From assembly GCA_025463135.1 (NCBI GenBank), contig JAOAPY010000008.1:176409-240408 (forward strand): DNA of 64,000 nt, read 5' to 3'. Of this stretch, positions 35,149 through 43,957 are shown in pieces; the first letter of the stretch is position 1; every line of letters begins with the position of its first letter. The DNA comes from Acidobacteriota bacterium. GTDB taxonomy: Bacteria > Acidobacteriota > Blastocatellia > Pyrinomonadales > Pyrinomonadaceae. The position numbers were made by a program, and so were the translations under genes. Under the pieces are notes generated by a model. That model was not told the DNA's origin and ran no database searches. It was given only the letters and a program-made list of their open reading frames with translations.

Positions 35149-36011
35149 GCGACTACCTCAAAAACCTCGTGGCTCGCACATTCGGCCTGGCGCCGACGGT
35201 TCAACCGCGCCTGGCCTCTTTGTTCGAACCTGTGTCCGCGGCCACGAATACCGTAACCGAGGTGCCCCTGAAGACTTACGAGACAGACGAGACCGGCGCC
35301 GCGCTACCATCAACCCCACCGATAGCAGTCGTTCCTGTGACGAATGCCGTCCCTAAGAACAAAGCCCAAACTCAGCCGGAAGCCAGTTGGCACGACGAAC
35401 CCGATCAAAAACAAATAATCGCCGAAGCTGTACGGCAGAACCTGGACCAAAGAACCCATGACGTGTTCCGGCATACCTCCCTAATTCCGGGACCTCCGCG
35501 AACATCACGGAACGCTTCCGCGACCCGGCTGACACCACAGTCGCCTGGTCCAATAACTCCTCACGACGCTGAACGTCCGGCGGTAGTTGCTCAGATTCAA
35601 ACACTGCCCGGAAATGTCTCCGCAGCCAGGGGGCATTCGAGCGGCGACTCCTGGCCTGAGCTGGAGCCGCGCGTTACGCAGCTAATCGATCATCGGCTGG
35701 GCAGTTTGCCATCAGAGTGGGCAGCAGATCGTCAGCAGGTCAACACCGAGGTCACAGCCGAGGCACCGTCACCCCGATCGGTAGCCGGAGCCGCGGCGGC
35801 GGGCGCCACCTGGGTGACTCAACCGCGGCAAACCGTCAATAACTTCCCGGCGCCGGCAGAACCACCTGAGACGATTAGCGTGACCATAGGCCGAGTAGAC
35901 GTGCGGGCCATCTTCGAACCACAAGCCCCGACGCGATCTGCTCGCTCACAAACAGCGGCAGTCAATGCACTCGACGACTACCTGAAAAAGCGAAGTGAGG
36001 GACGCCGATGA
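35145..36011 (+). CDS. Pro-rich eCIS-associated protein of unknown function
   Basis: 288-aa protein overlapping the previous gene by ATGA. The N-terminus LKNLVARTFGLAPTVQPRLASLFEP and C-terminus ISVTIGRVDVRAIFEPQAP...LDDYLKKR are conserved-looking ends. The ~200 residues between are Pro/Ala/Thr-rich and probably disordered. Similar proteins sit between the tube/zinc-ribbon genes and the DUF4255 gene in other eCIS loci (from memory of such operons). No function is known; a linker or assembly role is possible. Confidence 0.6.
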   Translation: MSDYLKNLVARTFGLAPTVQPRLASLFEPVSAATNTVTEVPLKTYETDETGAALPSTPPIAVVPVTNAVPKNKAQTQPEASWHDEPDQKQIIAEAVRQNLDQRTHDVFRHTSLIPGPPRTSRNASATRLTPQSPGPITPHDAERPAVVAQIQTLPGNVSAARGHSSGDSWPELEPRVTQLIDHRLGSLPSEWAADRQQVNTEVTAEAPSPRSVAGAAAAGATWVTQPRQTVNNFPAPAEPPETISVTIGRVDVRAIFEPQAPTRSARSQTAAVNALDDYLKKRSEGRR

Positions 36012-37360
36012 GTACCGCACTCGCCATCGCCTCAGTAACCGCCGTGTTAAGAGACCTGCTGAACAACGGACTCATTGACCAGGATATCTCCTCCGTACTC
36101 GGTAACGTCATTGTTTCCGCGTTACCGCCCGACCGCATCGACACGAGCGCCGAGAACGCACAGAGTCAGTTGAATTTGTTTCTCTATCAGGTTACACCGA
36201 ATGCGGCCTGGCGCAATGTCGGCTTGCCTTCGCGAAACGCAGACGGCGAACGCATCAGCAATCCACCGCTGGCGTTGAATCTTCACTATCTTCTGACCGC
36301 ATACGGCGCGCTGGATCTTCACGCAGAAATTCTGCTGGGTTACGGCATGCAGCTACTGCACGAAACTCCCGTGCTTCCCCGCCGAGCGATTCGCACTTCC
36401 CTGGCTTTAACGTCTCACGTTGCGAGTGGTGGCGGCCTGCCGCCTCAAATGCGCGCGCTGCTGAGCTCCGAATTGGCCGAACAGGTAGAGCAGATCAAGA
36501 TCACCCCGGAAGGACTAAATACTGAAGAGATTTCGCGGCTGTGGACCGCCATGCAAACCCACTACCGCCCAAGCGCCGGCTACCAGGCGACGGTCGTGTT
36601 GATTGAGAGCAAGCAATCGACAAAATCGGCTTTGCCCGTGCGCGCGCGAAATGTCTATGCGATGACTTTCAACCAACCGCTGATCGAAGAGATCGGGTCC
36701 CAGGCTAAAGCCGGCGATCCAATTCTCCGCAATCAGCCAATCGTTGCGGGCCAGAATCTGGTGATCTTCGGCCGCAATCTGAGCGCCGTCGATGTGCGAA
36801 TAAATATTGGCGGCATTGAGCAACAGCCGGCGGCTGCGGACATTACTAACGAAGCGATCATTGTTCCCATACCAACTGAACTAAAGGCCGGTGCGCATGG
36901 TGTTCAGGTGATCCATTTTAGAGGCATGGGAACACCGGAGACCCCACACCGCGCATTCGAGTCGAACCTCGCGGCGTTTGTGTTACGTCCGACAATTGAT
37001 CAGGCAACCGTTTCGTTCGTTTCAGGCGCGGGTCCAAATCCGATTCAGGGCACCGTCACGTTGACCGTTGATCCACCAATCGGCGATGACCAGCGCGTCG
37101 TGTTGTTGCTGAATCAACTGTTGCCGGTCACCAGTCCGCCAGACCAATTGAAGAGCAAGTCGTACAGCTTCGTAGCGCCTTTGCGAACCGGAGTAAGCCC
37201 TCCGTCAAGCCCACCGGATTCGACGAAGACTATCGGGATAGCAATCAAAGGAGTCGAAGCGGGCAACTATCTGGTACGAATGCAGATTGACGGGGCGGAG
37301 AGTCCGATGATTTCCAATGCGGCCGGGCAATACGTCGGGCCACAGATAGCTATTGCATGA
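36008..37360 (+). CDS. DUF4255 (Pvc16-type) tube/sheath cap protein
   Basis: 450-aa protein. Residues ~1-190 are the DUF4255/Pvc16 N-terminal domain (AIASVTAVLRDLLNNG; LNLFLYQVTPNAAWRN; NPPLALNLHYLLTAYG). The C-terminal part has Ig/IPT-like segments (QNLVIFGRNLSAVDVRINIGG). In Afp/PVC, Afp16/Pvc16 caps the far end of tube and sheath and sets particle length. The ATG overlaps the previous stop (ATGA). The C-terminal extension is an addition to the core cap domain. Confidence 0.9.
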   Translation: MSTALAIASVTAVLRDLLNNGLIDQDISSVLGNVIVSALPPDRIDTSAENAQSQLNLFLYQVTPNAAWRNVGLPSRNADGERISNPPLALNLHYLLTAYGALDLHAEILLGYGMQLLHETPVLPRRAIRTSLALTSHVASGGGLPPQMRALLSSELAEQVEQIKITPEGLNTEEISRLWTAMQTHYRPSAGYQATVVLIESKQSTKSALPVRARNVYAMTFNQPLIEEIGSQAKAGDPILRNQPIVAGQNLVIFGRNLSAVDVRINIGGIEQQPAAADITNEAIIVPIPTELKAGAHGVQVIHFRGMGTPETPHRAFESNLAAFVLRPTIDQATVSFVSGAGPNPIQGTVTLTVDPPIGDDQRVVLLLNQLLPVTSPPDQLKSKSYSFVAPLRTGVSPPSSPPDSTKTIGIAIKGVEAGNYLVRMQIDGAESPMISNAAGQYVGPQIAIA

Positions 37361-39342
37361 CTACGTCAACACACGAGCAATGGCAGGAAGCCAACACCCG
37401 CTATCTGATGGCGCGTTGGTTAGGCGTGCGAGAAACGTTGTTGGGGTTAGGAAATACAGGTGAGCCGTCAGATGGCGTAGCCAAGGATGAAGCGTCGGGA
37501 CGTGAAGATTTTGAAGCTGATGCTGCTTCAATAGCCGCTGGAATGGCTGTGGCCCCTGCCCTCGATCAACTCTGCGCTGAATTCGGCTTATCGCCTTTCG
37601 AACGAGATCTGCTTTTGCTGTGTGCCGGAGTGGAGCTGGATTCCGATTTCGCAGACCTTTGTTCGCAGAATACGCAACGCCCACAATTACCATCGCCGAC
37701 GTTTGGGCTCGCCCTGGCAAACCTGCCGGGTGGGTACTGGGCGGCTATCGCTCCGGCGAGTCCATTGCGTTACTGGCGGTTGCTGGAAGTTGGTCGAGGA
37801 GAGACATTGGCGTCCAGTCCCCTGCGAATCGACGAGCGCGTTCTCCACTACCTCGTCGGCATTTCATATCTCGACGAACGACTTGCGAATTTCTTTCAAA
37901 TCGTGCCTCAGCCGGCGAGCTTGCCGGCCTCTTATCGTCCCCTGGCGGAGCAGATCGCAGGTTTGTGGTTCGGCGATGCCGACGAACGGCCGATCATCCA
38001 GTTGACCGGCAATTGGCAGGGCGGAAAACGTAAATTGGCAGCCGCCGGTTGCGCCGCATTGGGCCTGCGCCTGCACTCGCTCAACGCCGCCGACATACCC
38101 GCAACGTCAGTAGAGCGCGAGACGCTGTTACGACTGTGGCAACGTGAATCGCTGCTTCTCCGCACCGCCCTCTTGTTGGACGTTGACGAAGCTGATCCTG
38201 CTTCACTGCGCCTGGCACGAACGCTTGCCCGACAAATTGGCGGCCTGTTGTTCATTTCCGGCGAGCTCTCAGTCGATAGCACCGGGCAATCTGTCGTAAC
38301 CATACCGATCAATCGGCCCGGCGCGGACGAGCAACGCGCATTGTGGGAGGCGGCGCTTGGTCCGATAGCCGCGCGTTTGAACGGACAACTCGATGAAGTG
38401 GTGTCGCAATTCCAGTTCGATCCCGAAAGCATTGGGAATGTGGGGCGAGCTGTGCGAGAACACATGACCGCTGAACCGGTCGAGATTGACAAGATTCTCT
38501 GGCGGGAATGTCGAGTGCAATCGCGGGCTTCGCTCGATGGCTTGGCTGAATGCATCGAAACGCGCGCTCGCTGGGAGGATTTGATCCTGCCGTTAGAGCA
38601 ATTGCAAACCCTGGGCGAGTTGGCGGCGCAAGTCCGGCAACGGATGAAAGTCTACGAATCGTGGGGCTTTGCGGCACGCAGTCCCAGGGGGTTGGGAATT
38701 ACCGCGCTCTTCGCGGGGCCCAGCGGTACCGGAAAAACACTCGCCGCCGAAGTAGTCGCCAATGATCTACAACTCGATCTGCATCGCATTGATCTCAGTC
38801 AGGTAGTTTCCAAATATATTGGCGAGACTGAGAAGAATCTCCGCGCCGTATTCAACGCCGCCGAACACAGCGGAGCAGTGTTGTTGTTCGACGAAGCTGA
38901 TGCCTTGTTTGGTAAACGCAGCGAAGTTCGTGATAGCCACGATCGCTATGCCAACATCGAGGTCAGTTATTTATTACAGCGCATGGAGGCATATCGCGGT
39001 TTGGCGATCCTGACAACCAACCGGCGTGGGTCACTCGATGGCGCCTTCATGAGGCGTCTGCGTTTCCTGATCAACTTCCCTTTCCCGGATGCGAACCTGC
39101 GCGCCAAAATCTGGTCTCGGATTTTTCCGCTTGAGACTCCAACGGTGAACCTCGACGTGGACAAACTGGCTCGCCTCAGTGTGGCGGGCGGCAACATTCG
39201 CAATATTGCGTTGAATGCCGCCTTTCTTGCAGCCGATCTGCATGACCCGGTGACGATGGGTCATCTGTTGCGCACCGCGCACAGCGAGTGCTCGAAGATC
39301 GAAAAGCAAATTACCGCCGCTGAGATTGGAGGATGGGCATGA
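37357..39342 (+). CDS. eCIS AAA+ ATPase (Afp15/Pvc15 type)
   Basis: 661-aa ATPase. The N-terminal ~400 residues are variable, with a degenerate nucleotide-binding-like fold. The C-terminal AAA+ domain has Walker A GPSGTGKT (near 454), Walker B LLFDEADALFG (near 510), and sensor/arginine-finger region ILTTNRRGSLDGAFMRRLRF. This matches the ATPase present in most eCIS loci, thought to assist assembly or cargo loading. It overlaps both neighbours by ATGA. Confidence 0.93.
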   Translation: MTTSTHEQWQEANTRYLMARWLGVRETLLGLGNTGEPSDGVAKDEASGREDFEADAASIAAGMAVAPALDQLCAEFGLSPFERDLLLLCAGVELDSDFADLCSQNTQRPQLPSPTFGLALANLPGGYWAAIAPASPLRYWRLLEVGRGETLASSPLRIDERVLHYLVGISYLDERLANFFQIVPQPASLPASYRPLAEQIAGLWFGDADERPIIQLTGNWQGGKRKLAAAGCAALGLRLHSLNAADIPATSVERETLLRLWQRESLLLRTALLLDVDEADPASLRLARTLARQIGGLLFISGELSVDSTGQSVVTIPINRPGADEQRALWEAALGPIAARLNGQLDEVVSQFQFDPESIGNVGRAVREHMTAEPVEIDKILWRECRVQSRASLDGLAECIETRARWEDLILPLEQLQTLGELAAQVRQRMKVYESWGFAARSPRGLGITALFAGPSGTGKTLAAEVVANDLQLDLHRIDLSQVVSKYIGETEKNLRAVFNAAEHSGAVLLFDEADALFGKRSEVRDSHDRYANIEVSYLLQRMEAYRGLAILTTNRRGSLDGAFMRRLRFLINFPFPDANLRAKIWSRIFPLETPTVNLDVDKLARLSVAGGNIRNIALNAAFLAADLHDPVTMGHLLRTAHSECSKIEKQITAAEIGGWA

Positions 39343-39743
39343 ACCGCGGGCAGCAGCGCGCTCAATGGCTGGCGCGCAACCGGATGCGAATGTCGAAACA
39401 AGGTGGCGTGGGCCTACTGCCCATGTACCGGTCCGTGGATTCCGAGCGTGCTGCCGATCCGCGCAGCGCAGGGGTGAACTCAGTAAGCGCGCATCGATCC
39501 TTGACGCTGCACATCGGTGAGTTGGTTTTGCATGGTTTTCCGTCAACGTCGCGCTATCCGATCGGTGATGCAACGCAGAAGGAATTGGTCAGGCTAATTT
39601 CCCACGGCGGCTTGCCATTACTACAAGGGCAAGGCGATTCATCGCGCGCGGATGCCGGGAGTTTTCAAGTGACGCCGGGGGCCGGCACCCGCAAGGTAGG
39701 CGGCTTGATTGCCCGGGCTTTGTACGGAGGTCGGCAGCGATGA
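39339..39743 (+). CDS. Small conserved eCIS-locus protein
   Basis: 134-aa protein whose ATG overlaps the ATPase stop (ATGA), with GGAGG 6 nt upstream. An N-terminal basic segment (RGQQRAQWLARNRMRM) is followed by LTLHIGELVLHGFPSTSRYPIGDATQKELVRLI, a motif I associate with small proteins next to DUF4157 genes in eCIS loci. No function is known. Its position between ATPase and effector candidate suggests a role in cargo handling. Confidence 0.6.
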   Translation: MNRGQQRAQWLARNRMRMSKQGGVGLLPMYRSVDSERAADPRSAGVNSVSAHRSLTLHIGELVLHGFPSTSRYPIGDATQKELVRLISHGGLPLLQGQGDSSRADAGSFQVTPGAGTRKVGGLIARALYGGRQR

Positions 39744-42700
39744 GCGACCGAGTGACAGCCCCTGCTACCGAGGCAAAGGCGCCGGCGGTTGCCGCGCGCG
39801 CGGCGGCGTTACCTTCCCTGACCCCTGTGCGCTCCGCCCTCTTGCAACGCACGTGCGGCTGTGGCCAGGCCCCGGGAGCGGGTGACAAGTGTAATGAGTG
39901 TGACAAGGAAAAGCAGAAACAAGTCCTGCAACGAAAATCGAGCGGTGGACCACAACCAGCCAGTATCCCGCCCGTCGTGAATCAAGCACTGAGTTCGCCG
40001 GGCCAGCCGCTTGATGGTTCGACCCGCACGTTTATGGAATCGCGCTTCGGTCATGACTTTAGTCGCGTCCGGGTGCATCACGACGGTACCGCCGCCGAGT
40101 CGGCGAAAGCTGTCCACGCGAGAGCCTTCACCGTCGGCCAACATATAGTTTTCAACCGCGCTGAATACCAGCCACATACTACCGAGGGACAAAAGCTTCT
40201 TGCCCATGAGCTCGCACATACCATACAGCAAGGCGATCGCGCGCAGTTGCAGTCGAAGATGGAGATCGACCCAGCGGGAAGCCAAACCGAGCGAGAGGCA
40301 GATCAGGTCGCCAATCGTGTGATAGCTGGCGGACCAGCGGCGGTGTACCAGCAGGCGTCAACAGGCGCGTTCCAGCGACAGGAGCAACCTGAGACCGATT
40401 GCCGGGATGCTCTGTTTGATCCCACTGATGAGCGAGTGAATGGTACTCGCGCACACACGATCATTACCGATGATTACAAATCCAAGATTGGCGACAAGAA
40501 AAAAACTCGAGGACTCGCGATTCCCGGTGCTTCAGCCGATCCTCTTCGAGTTGGAGACGATACTGGAAAATCTGACTCCGTGATACCACCTGAGGGGATC
40601 CCGGGCTATGAAAAAACGAGAGAGGGAGAAGGACGTCCAGACCTGGTTTATCGCGGGCCTAAAGAGATTGAAGTCGCAGAGATTAAGGTAGCCACACCCG
40701 GCCACTTTGTTACTGCTGAACAACAACTCCAGAGATACATATCGCAAGCGAATGAGAACCCTGAATGGCTGAGCGAGAAGCGCCTCACCACTTTTGCGGC
40801 GATGCCGAAAAGTCGATTTGCTCCCACATCTCCTTTAGACGTAGACGGGAAGCAAGTGAAGGTCACCTGGTGCACCTCCGGTATCCTGGTCTATAAGCCA
40901 ATAGACTTAAGCAAAGTCGCAGGAGCTGAAGCAAGCGATACCGATCCCTACGAGATTAAGTACGCGAGCTTGCAGGCAATACTGCGAGTCCCAAAGGGCG
41001 CGGTCAAGAAGGCCGATACGGTCGACATCTCGCCAGACGATCCCGCTGCCCGAATGCTCCCCAGGCTCACCTTTGTGAGGCTCCACCGTAAACCCGCCGG
41101 TGACGACGTCCTCGATGCAGTCATTCGAACGACATCAAATTCAAAGGACCCCAAGGGACTTCCCATTGAGATTTCGGGAACGAAAGAAATCATCCAGTTT
41201 ACCGTCAACAAGAAGACTCGACGGTTGACGGAGAAGCAAAAGAAGACTGAAATTCCTTTTAACTACAAGCCTCTGAGCATGGGAACAATTACTGAAGTCT
41301 CTCTCAGCGAAGAGGATGGGTTATCAGGTAAGGGCAATATCAAGCCGAGCATCCCGCTGCTCAAGGGGCTTAACCTTGAGATAGCCTTCTCGAAAGATAG
41401 TCTCATCGTAACTTCCAGGATCCCCAAGGATAAGCTCAAGTCGCTGCCGGGCTTCACTGTAACCGATGCTAGTTTAGATCTCGTTCTGGCGCCCGAATTC
41501 AAACCCTCCGGTAGTATCACGTTTTATATCGGCCCAAAGAACAAACCGTTTGCCGATGGGAAAATTGAGGTTTCAGCAGACGGGGAGGGGTTCTATGCCA
41601 AGGGCGACATCAATACTCACATTCCGGGGGTTGATGAAGCGCCCATCAAAGTCATCTACCGTCGAGCATCGGGATGGTCGGGTGTTGCCAGCATCACCAC
41701 GAGCAAAATTCCATTCGTCCAGAACGCTAACCTTACCGTTTCATTTAGCGACGAGGGGATGGACCTAAGCGGCGGTTTGAAAATCGGCCTGGCAAACGAT
41801 CAGTCTGTTTCTCTCGGCGTCCAGAAGAAGAAGGGCACGAACACCTGGATCTACACCGGCGAGGGTCAGTTCAAATTGAAACCCCTCGATCCGGTAGTCA
41901 TCAGCTTCACCTACGACGGCGAAAAGGTCTCCGGCAAGGCGACCACGGGATTCACGTTCAAAGGGTTGGAAGGCAACATCACAGTAACGTATACGAACGG
42001 TGTCGTAACAGGTACCGGCAAACTGAAGATTGCGAAGCCTGAGAAGAACCCCAAGCTGACGGGATCAATCGACGTAACGCTCAACAAGAATCACAGGTTC
42101 TCTGGCGAGGGCACGATTAGTTATGAGATCAAGCCGGGGCTGGTAGCGACCGCCGGGATCAAGATTGACGAGCACGAGAAAGTCACGGTGATGGGGTCGC
42201 TCGTATTTCCGCCCTATCAGCTTTTCAAGAAGTTTCCTGATCCACCCAAGCGAATCACGATTTTTGAAATCCCGACAATTTCAATCCCGATTCCCGGAGC
42301 GTCGATCGGCCCCATCGGTCTCAAAGCAAAAATTGACGCGGGAATTTATGCGGAGTACGGCATCGGTCCCGGTGAAATTCGCGGCGGCTATGTAAAGTCG
42401 ACGATCAACCCGCTCGAAGAGAATGTCGATCTCGACGTCGAGGTCGGCGGCCAGGTTTTCATCCCTGCCTTCTTCAGGGTGACCGGCGCGGTCAGCGGCT
42501 CGGTTGCTCTCGATATTGGAATCGCGTCGGTGGCCGGTGGTCTGACCGTTTCCGTCACGGCCTCGCTCGACGGTCACGTCCTCTCGAACCTCAAGGCCCA
42601 TTACTTCAAAGGCAAGTTTGAAGCGCAGGCTGATTTCGAGTTGATTTTGGCGCTGGCTCTTTACCTGGCACTGAAAGCGTTCGTCAAAGCGGAGGCCGGA

Positions 42701-42931
42701 GTCTGGCGCTTCAAGGTCACAACCACAAAGGAATGGGAACTCGCCAGCTTCAAGTTCGACACGGGACTGAAAATGGGAGTGAAGCTGAAGAAGCCGATCT
42801 CCTACTCTTCAGAAACCGGGTTCGCGGCCCCGTCGCTCGATGATATCGAGTGGATAATGCCGAAATTTGAACCCGAAAAAGCGGTTAAGGCTGGCTTTGA
42901 CCGAGATCCGGGAACGGAGAAAGAGCAGTAG
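39740..42931 (+). CDS. Large DUF4157 eCIS effector candidate with nuclease-like motif
   Basis: 1063-aa protein overlapping the previous gene by ATGA. Residues ~34-60 have a CGCG...CNEC cysteine cluster. The DUF4157 domain spans ~80-190 (FGHDFSRVRVHHD; HELAHTIQQ near 155; EREADQVANRV), the marker of eCIS-loaded cargo. Residues ~230-390 contain RPDLVY...EVAEIK followed by QLQRYISQAN, a PD-(D/E)xK nuclease-like layout. From ~480 to 1000 it is a long beta-rich region with repeated amphipathic strands, including IPIPGASIGPIGL near 855. It may be injected cargo or a structural component; the nuclease reading is tentative. Confidence 0.75.
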   Translation: MSDRVTAPATEAKAPAVAARAAALPSLTPVRSALLQRTCGCGQAPGAGDKCNECDKEKQKQVLQRKSSGGPQPASIPPVVNQALSSPGQPLDGSTRTFMESRFGHDFSRVRVHHDGTAAESAKAVHARAFTVGQHIVFNRAEYQPHTTEGQKLLAHELAHTIQQGDRAQLQSKMEIDPAGSQTEREADQVANRVIAGGPAAVYQQASTGAFQRQEQPETDCRDALFDPTDERVNGTRAHTIITDDYKSKIGDKKKTRGLAIPGASADPLRVGDDTGKSDSVIPPEGIPGYEKTREGEGRPDLVYRGPKEIEVAEIKVATPGHFVTAEQQLQRYISQANENPEWLSEKRLTTFAAMPKSRFAPTSPLDVDGKQVKVTWCTSGILVYKPIDLSKVAGAEASDTDPYEIKYASLQAILRVPKGAVKKADTVDISPDDPAARMLPRLTFVRLHRKPAGDDVLDAVIRTTSNSKDPKGLPIEISGTKEIIQFTVNKKTRRLTEKQKKTEIPFNYKPLSMGTITEVSLSEEDGLSGKGNIKPSIPLLKGLNLEIAFSKDSLIVTSRIPKDKLKSLPGFTVTDASLDLVLAPEFKPSGSITFYIGPKNKPFADGKIEVSADGEGFYAKGDINTHIPGVDEAPIKVIYRRASGWSGVASITTSKIPFVQNANLTVSFSDEGMDLSGGLKIGLANDQSVSLGVQKKKGTNTWIYTGEGQFKLKPLDPVVISFTYDGEKVSGKATTGFTFKGLEGNITVTYTNGVVTGTGKLKIAKPEKNPKLTGSIDVTLNKNHRFSGEGTISYEIKPGLVATAGIKIDEHEKVTVMGSLVFPPYQLFKKFPDPPKRITIFEIPTISIPIPGASIGPIGLKAKIDAGIYAEYGIGPGEIRGGYVKSTINPLEENVDLDVEVGGQVFIPAFFRVTGAVSGSVALDIGIASVAGGLTVSVTASLDGHVLSNLKAHYFKGKFEAQADFELILALALYLALKAFVKAEAGVWRFKVTTTKEWELASFKFDTGLKMGVKLKKPISYSSETGFAAPSLDDIEWIMPKFEPEKAVKAGFDRDPGTEKEQ

Positions 42932-42991
42932 CACCGTTGGCTGGATAAGGATTGGCAATTGTTACGTCGCGCAGAGGAGACGCTGGAACGC

Positions 42992-43648
42992 ATGAGTGCA
43001 TTTCCCGGTTCACCCAAGCTTGTAAAAGGCGGCATCGTGCTGATCGATCCGGACGTTGGCACCGTGCGTAAAGTCATCCCACTCCAGTACAACCCGGAGA
43101 CCTTGACGCGTTCCCTGCAGATTCGCGGAGCAGGGGAAGCGGGCGACCGGACCGAGGCGTTGCGTCTGACTGGTCCCCCGGTTGAAACGTTGAAGATTGA
43201 AGTCGAGTTTGACGCGACCGATCAACTCGAGCTTCCCGATCAAAATCCTACCGTTGCCGAGGTCGGAATCAGCGCTCAACTGGCGGTGCTCGAAACGATC
43301 GTTTATCCCGACAGCGCGCAATTGCAGGCGGCGGATGCGCTGGCCCGCGCGGGCACTCTCGAGATCGTGCCTGCCGAGGCGCCGCTTACCTTGTTTGTCT
43401 GGAGCAAGAGCCGCGTACTGCCGGTGCGCCTAACGGAATTCAGCATCACCGAAGAGGCCTTTGATCCTTCTTTAAATCCAATCCGCGCGAAAGTGAGTCT
43501 GGGGATGCGCGTGTTGAGCATTAACGATCTGCCGTCGACGCATAAAGGCAACAGCCTGTTTGTGGCTTATCACCAGCAGAAAGAAAACCTGGCCAGACGG
43601 CAACAAAGCGGAGCGCTGAACACGCTTGGCCTTACCAGAATCTTATGA
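42992..43648 (+). CDS. CIS tube-initiator protein (Afp7-like)
   Basis: 218-aa protein. KGGIVLIDPDVGTVRKVIPLQYNPETLTRSLQIRG and the later LPVRLTEFSITEEAFDPSLNPIRAKVSLGMRVL are the pattern of the contractile injection system tube protein (Afp7 N-domain type), which starts tube assembly on the spike hub. The ATG at 42992 is chosen over a TTG at 42959, which would add only 11 charged residues. It overlaps the LysM gene by ATGA; in Afp these two are one protein. Confidence 0.85.
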   Translation: MSAFPGSPKLVKGGIVLIDPDVGTVRKVIPLQYNPETLTRSLQIRGAGEAGDRTEALRLTGPPVETLKIEVEFDATDQLELPDQNPTVAEVGISAQLAVLETIVYPDSAQLQAADALARAGTLEIVPAEAPLTLFVWSKSRVLPVRLTEFSITEEAFDPSLNPIRAKVSLGMRVLSINDLPSTHKGNSLFVAYHQQKENLARRQQSGALNTLGLTRIL

Positions 43649-43956
43649 GGATAGAGATGTTTCCTTTCACCAGTCGTTACTCCAATATCGAACAATCGAA
43701 AATCCAGACCGTCGATGGCAAGCAGATTATCTTTCTGCGCCGGCGTTTCGTGCCGCCGTCGAGCCGGTTCGTCCTGCTGCAGGAACATAGCGTGACGGAA
43801 GGCGAGCGACTCGACAACATCACCGCGCAATATCTTAGCGATCCGGAACAGTTCTGGCGCCTCTGTGACGCTAATGACGCGATGCGCCCCGCTGAGTTAA
43901 CCGAGACTGTTGGTCGCCGGTTGAGAATTACTCTGCCGGACGGGATTCCTGGATAA
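43645..43956 (+). CDS. LysM-domain baseplate hub protein
   Basis: 103-aa protein with a LysM-like fold: HSVTEGERLDNITAQYLSDPEQFWRLCDANDAMRPAELTETVGRRLRITLP. In eCIS and phage tails such LysM domains clamp the hub to the tube rather than bind cell wall. The ATG at 43645 overlaps the previous stop (ATGA). An internal ATG at 43657 with GAGG 6 nt upstream is an alternative start. Confidence 0.85.
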   Translation: MRIEMFPFTSRYSNIEQSKIQTVDGKQIIFLRRRFVPPSSRFVLLQEHSVTEGERLDNITAQYLSDPEQFWRLCDANDAMRPAELTETVGRRLRITLPDGIPG

Positions 43957-43957
43957 G

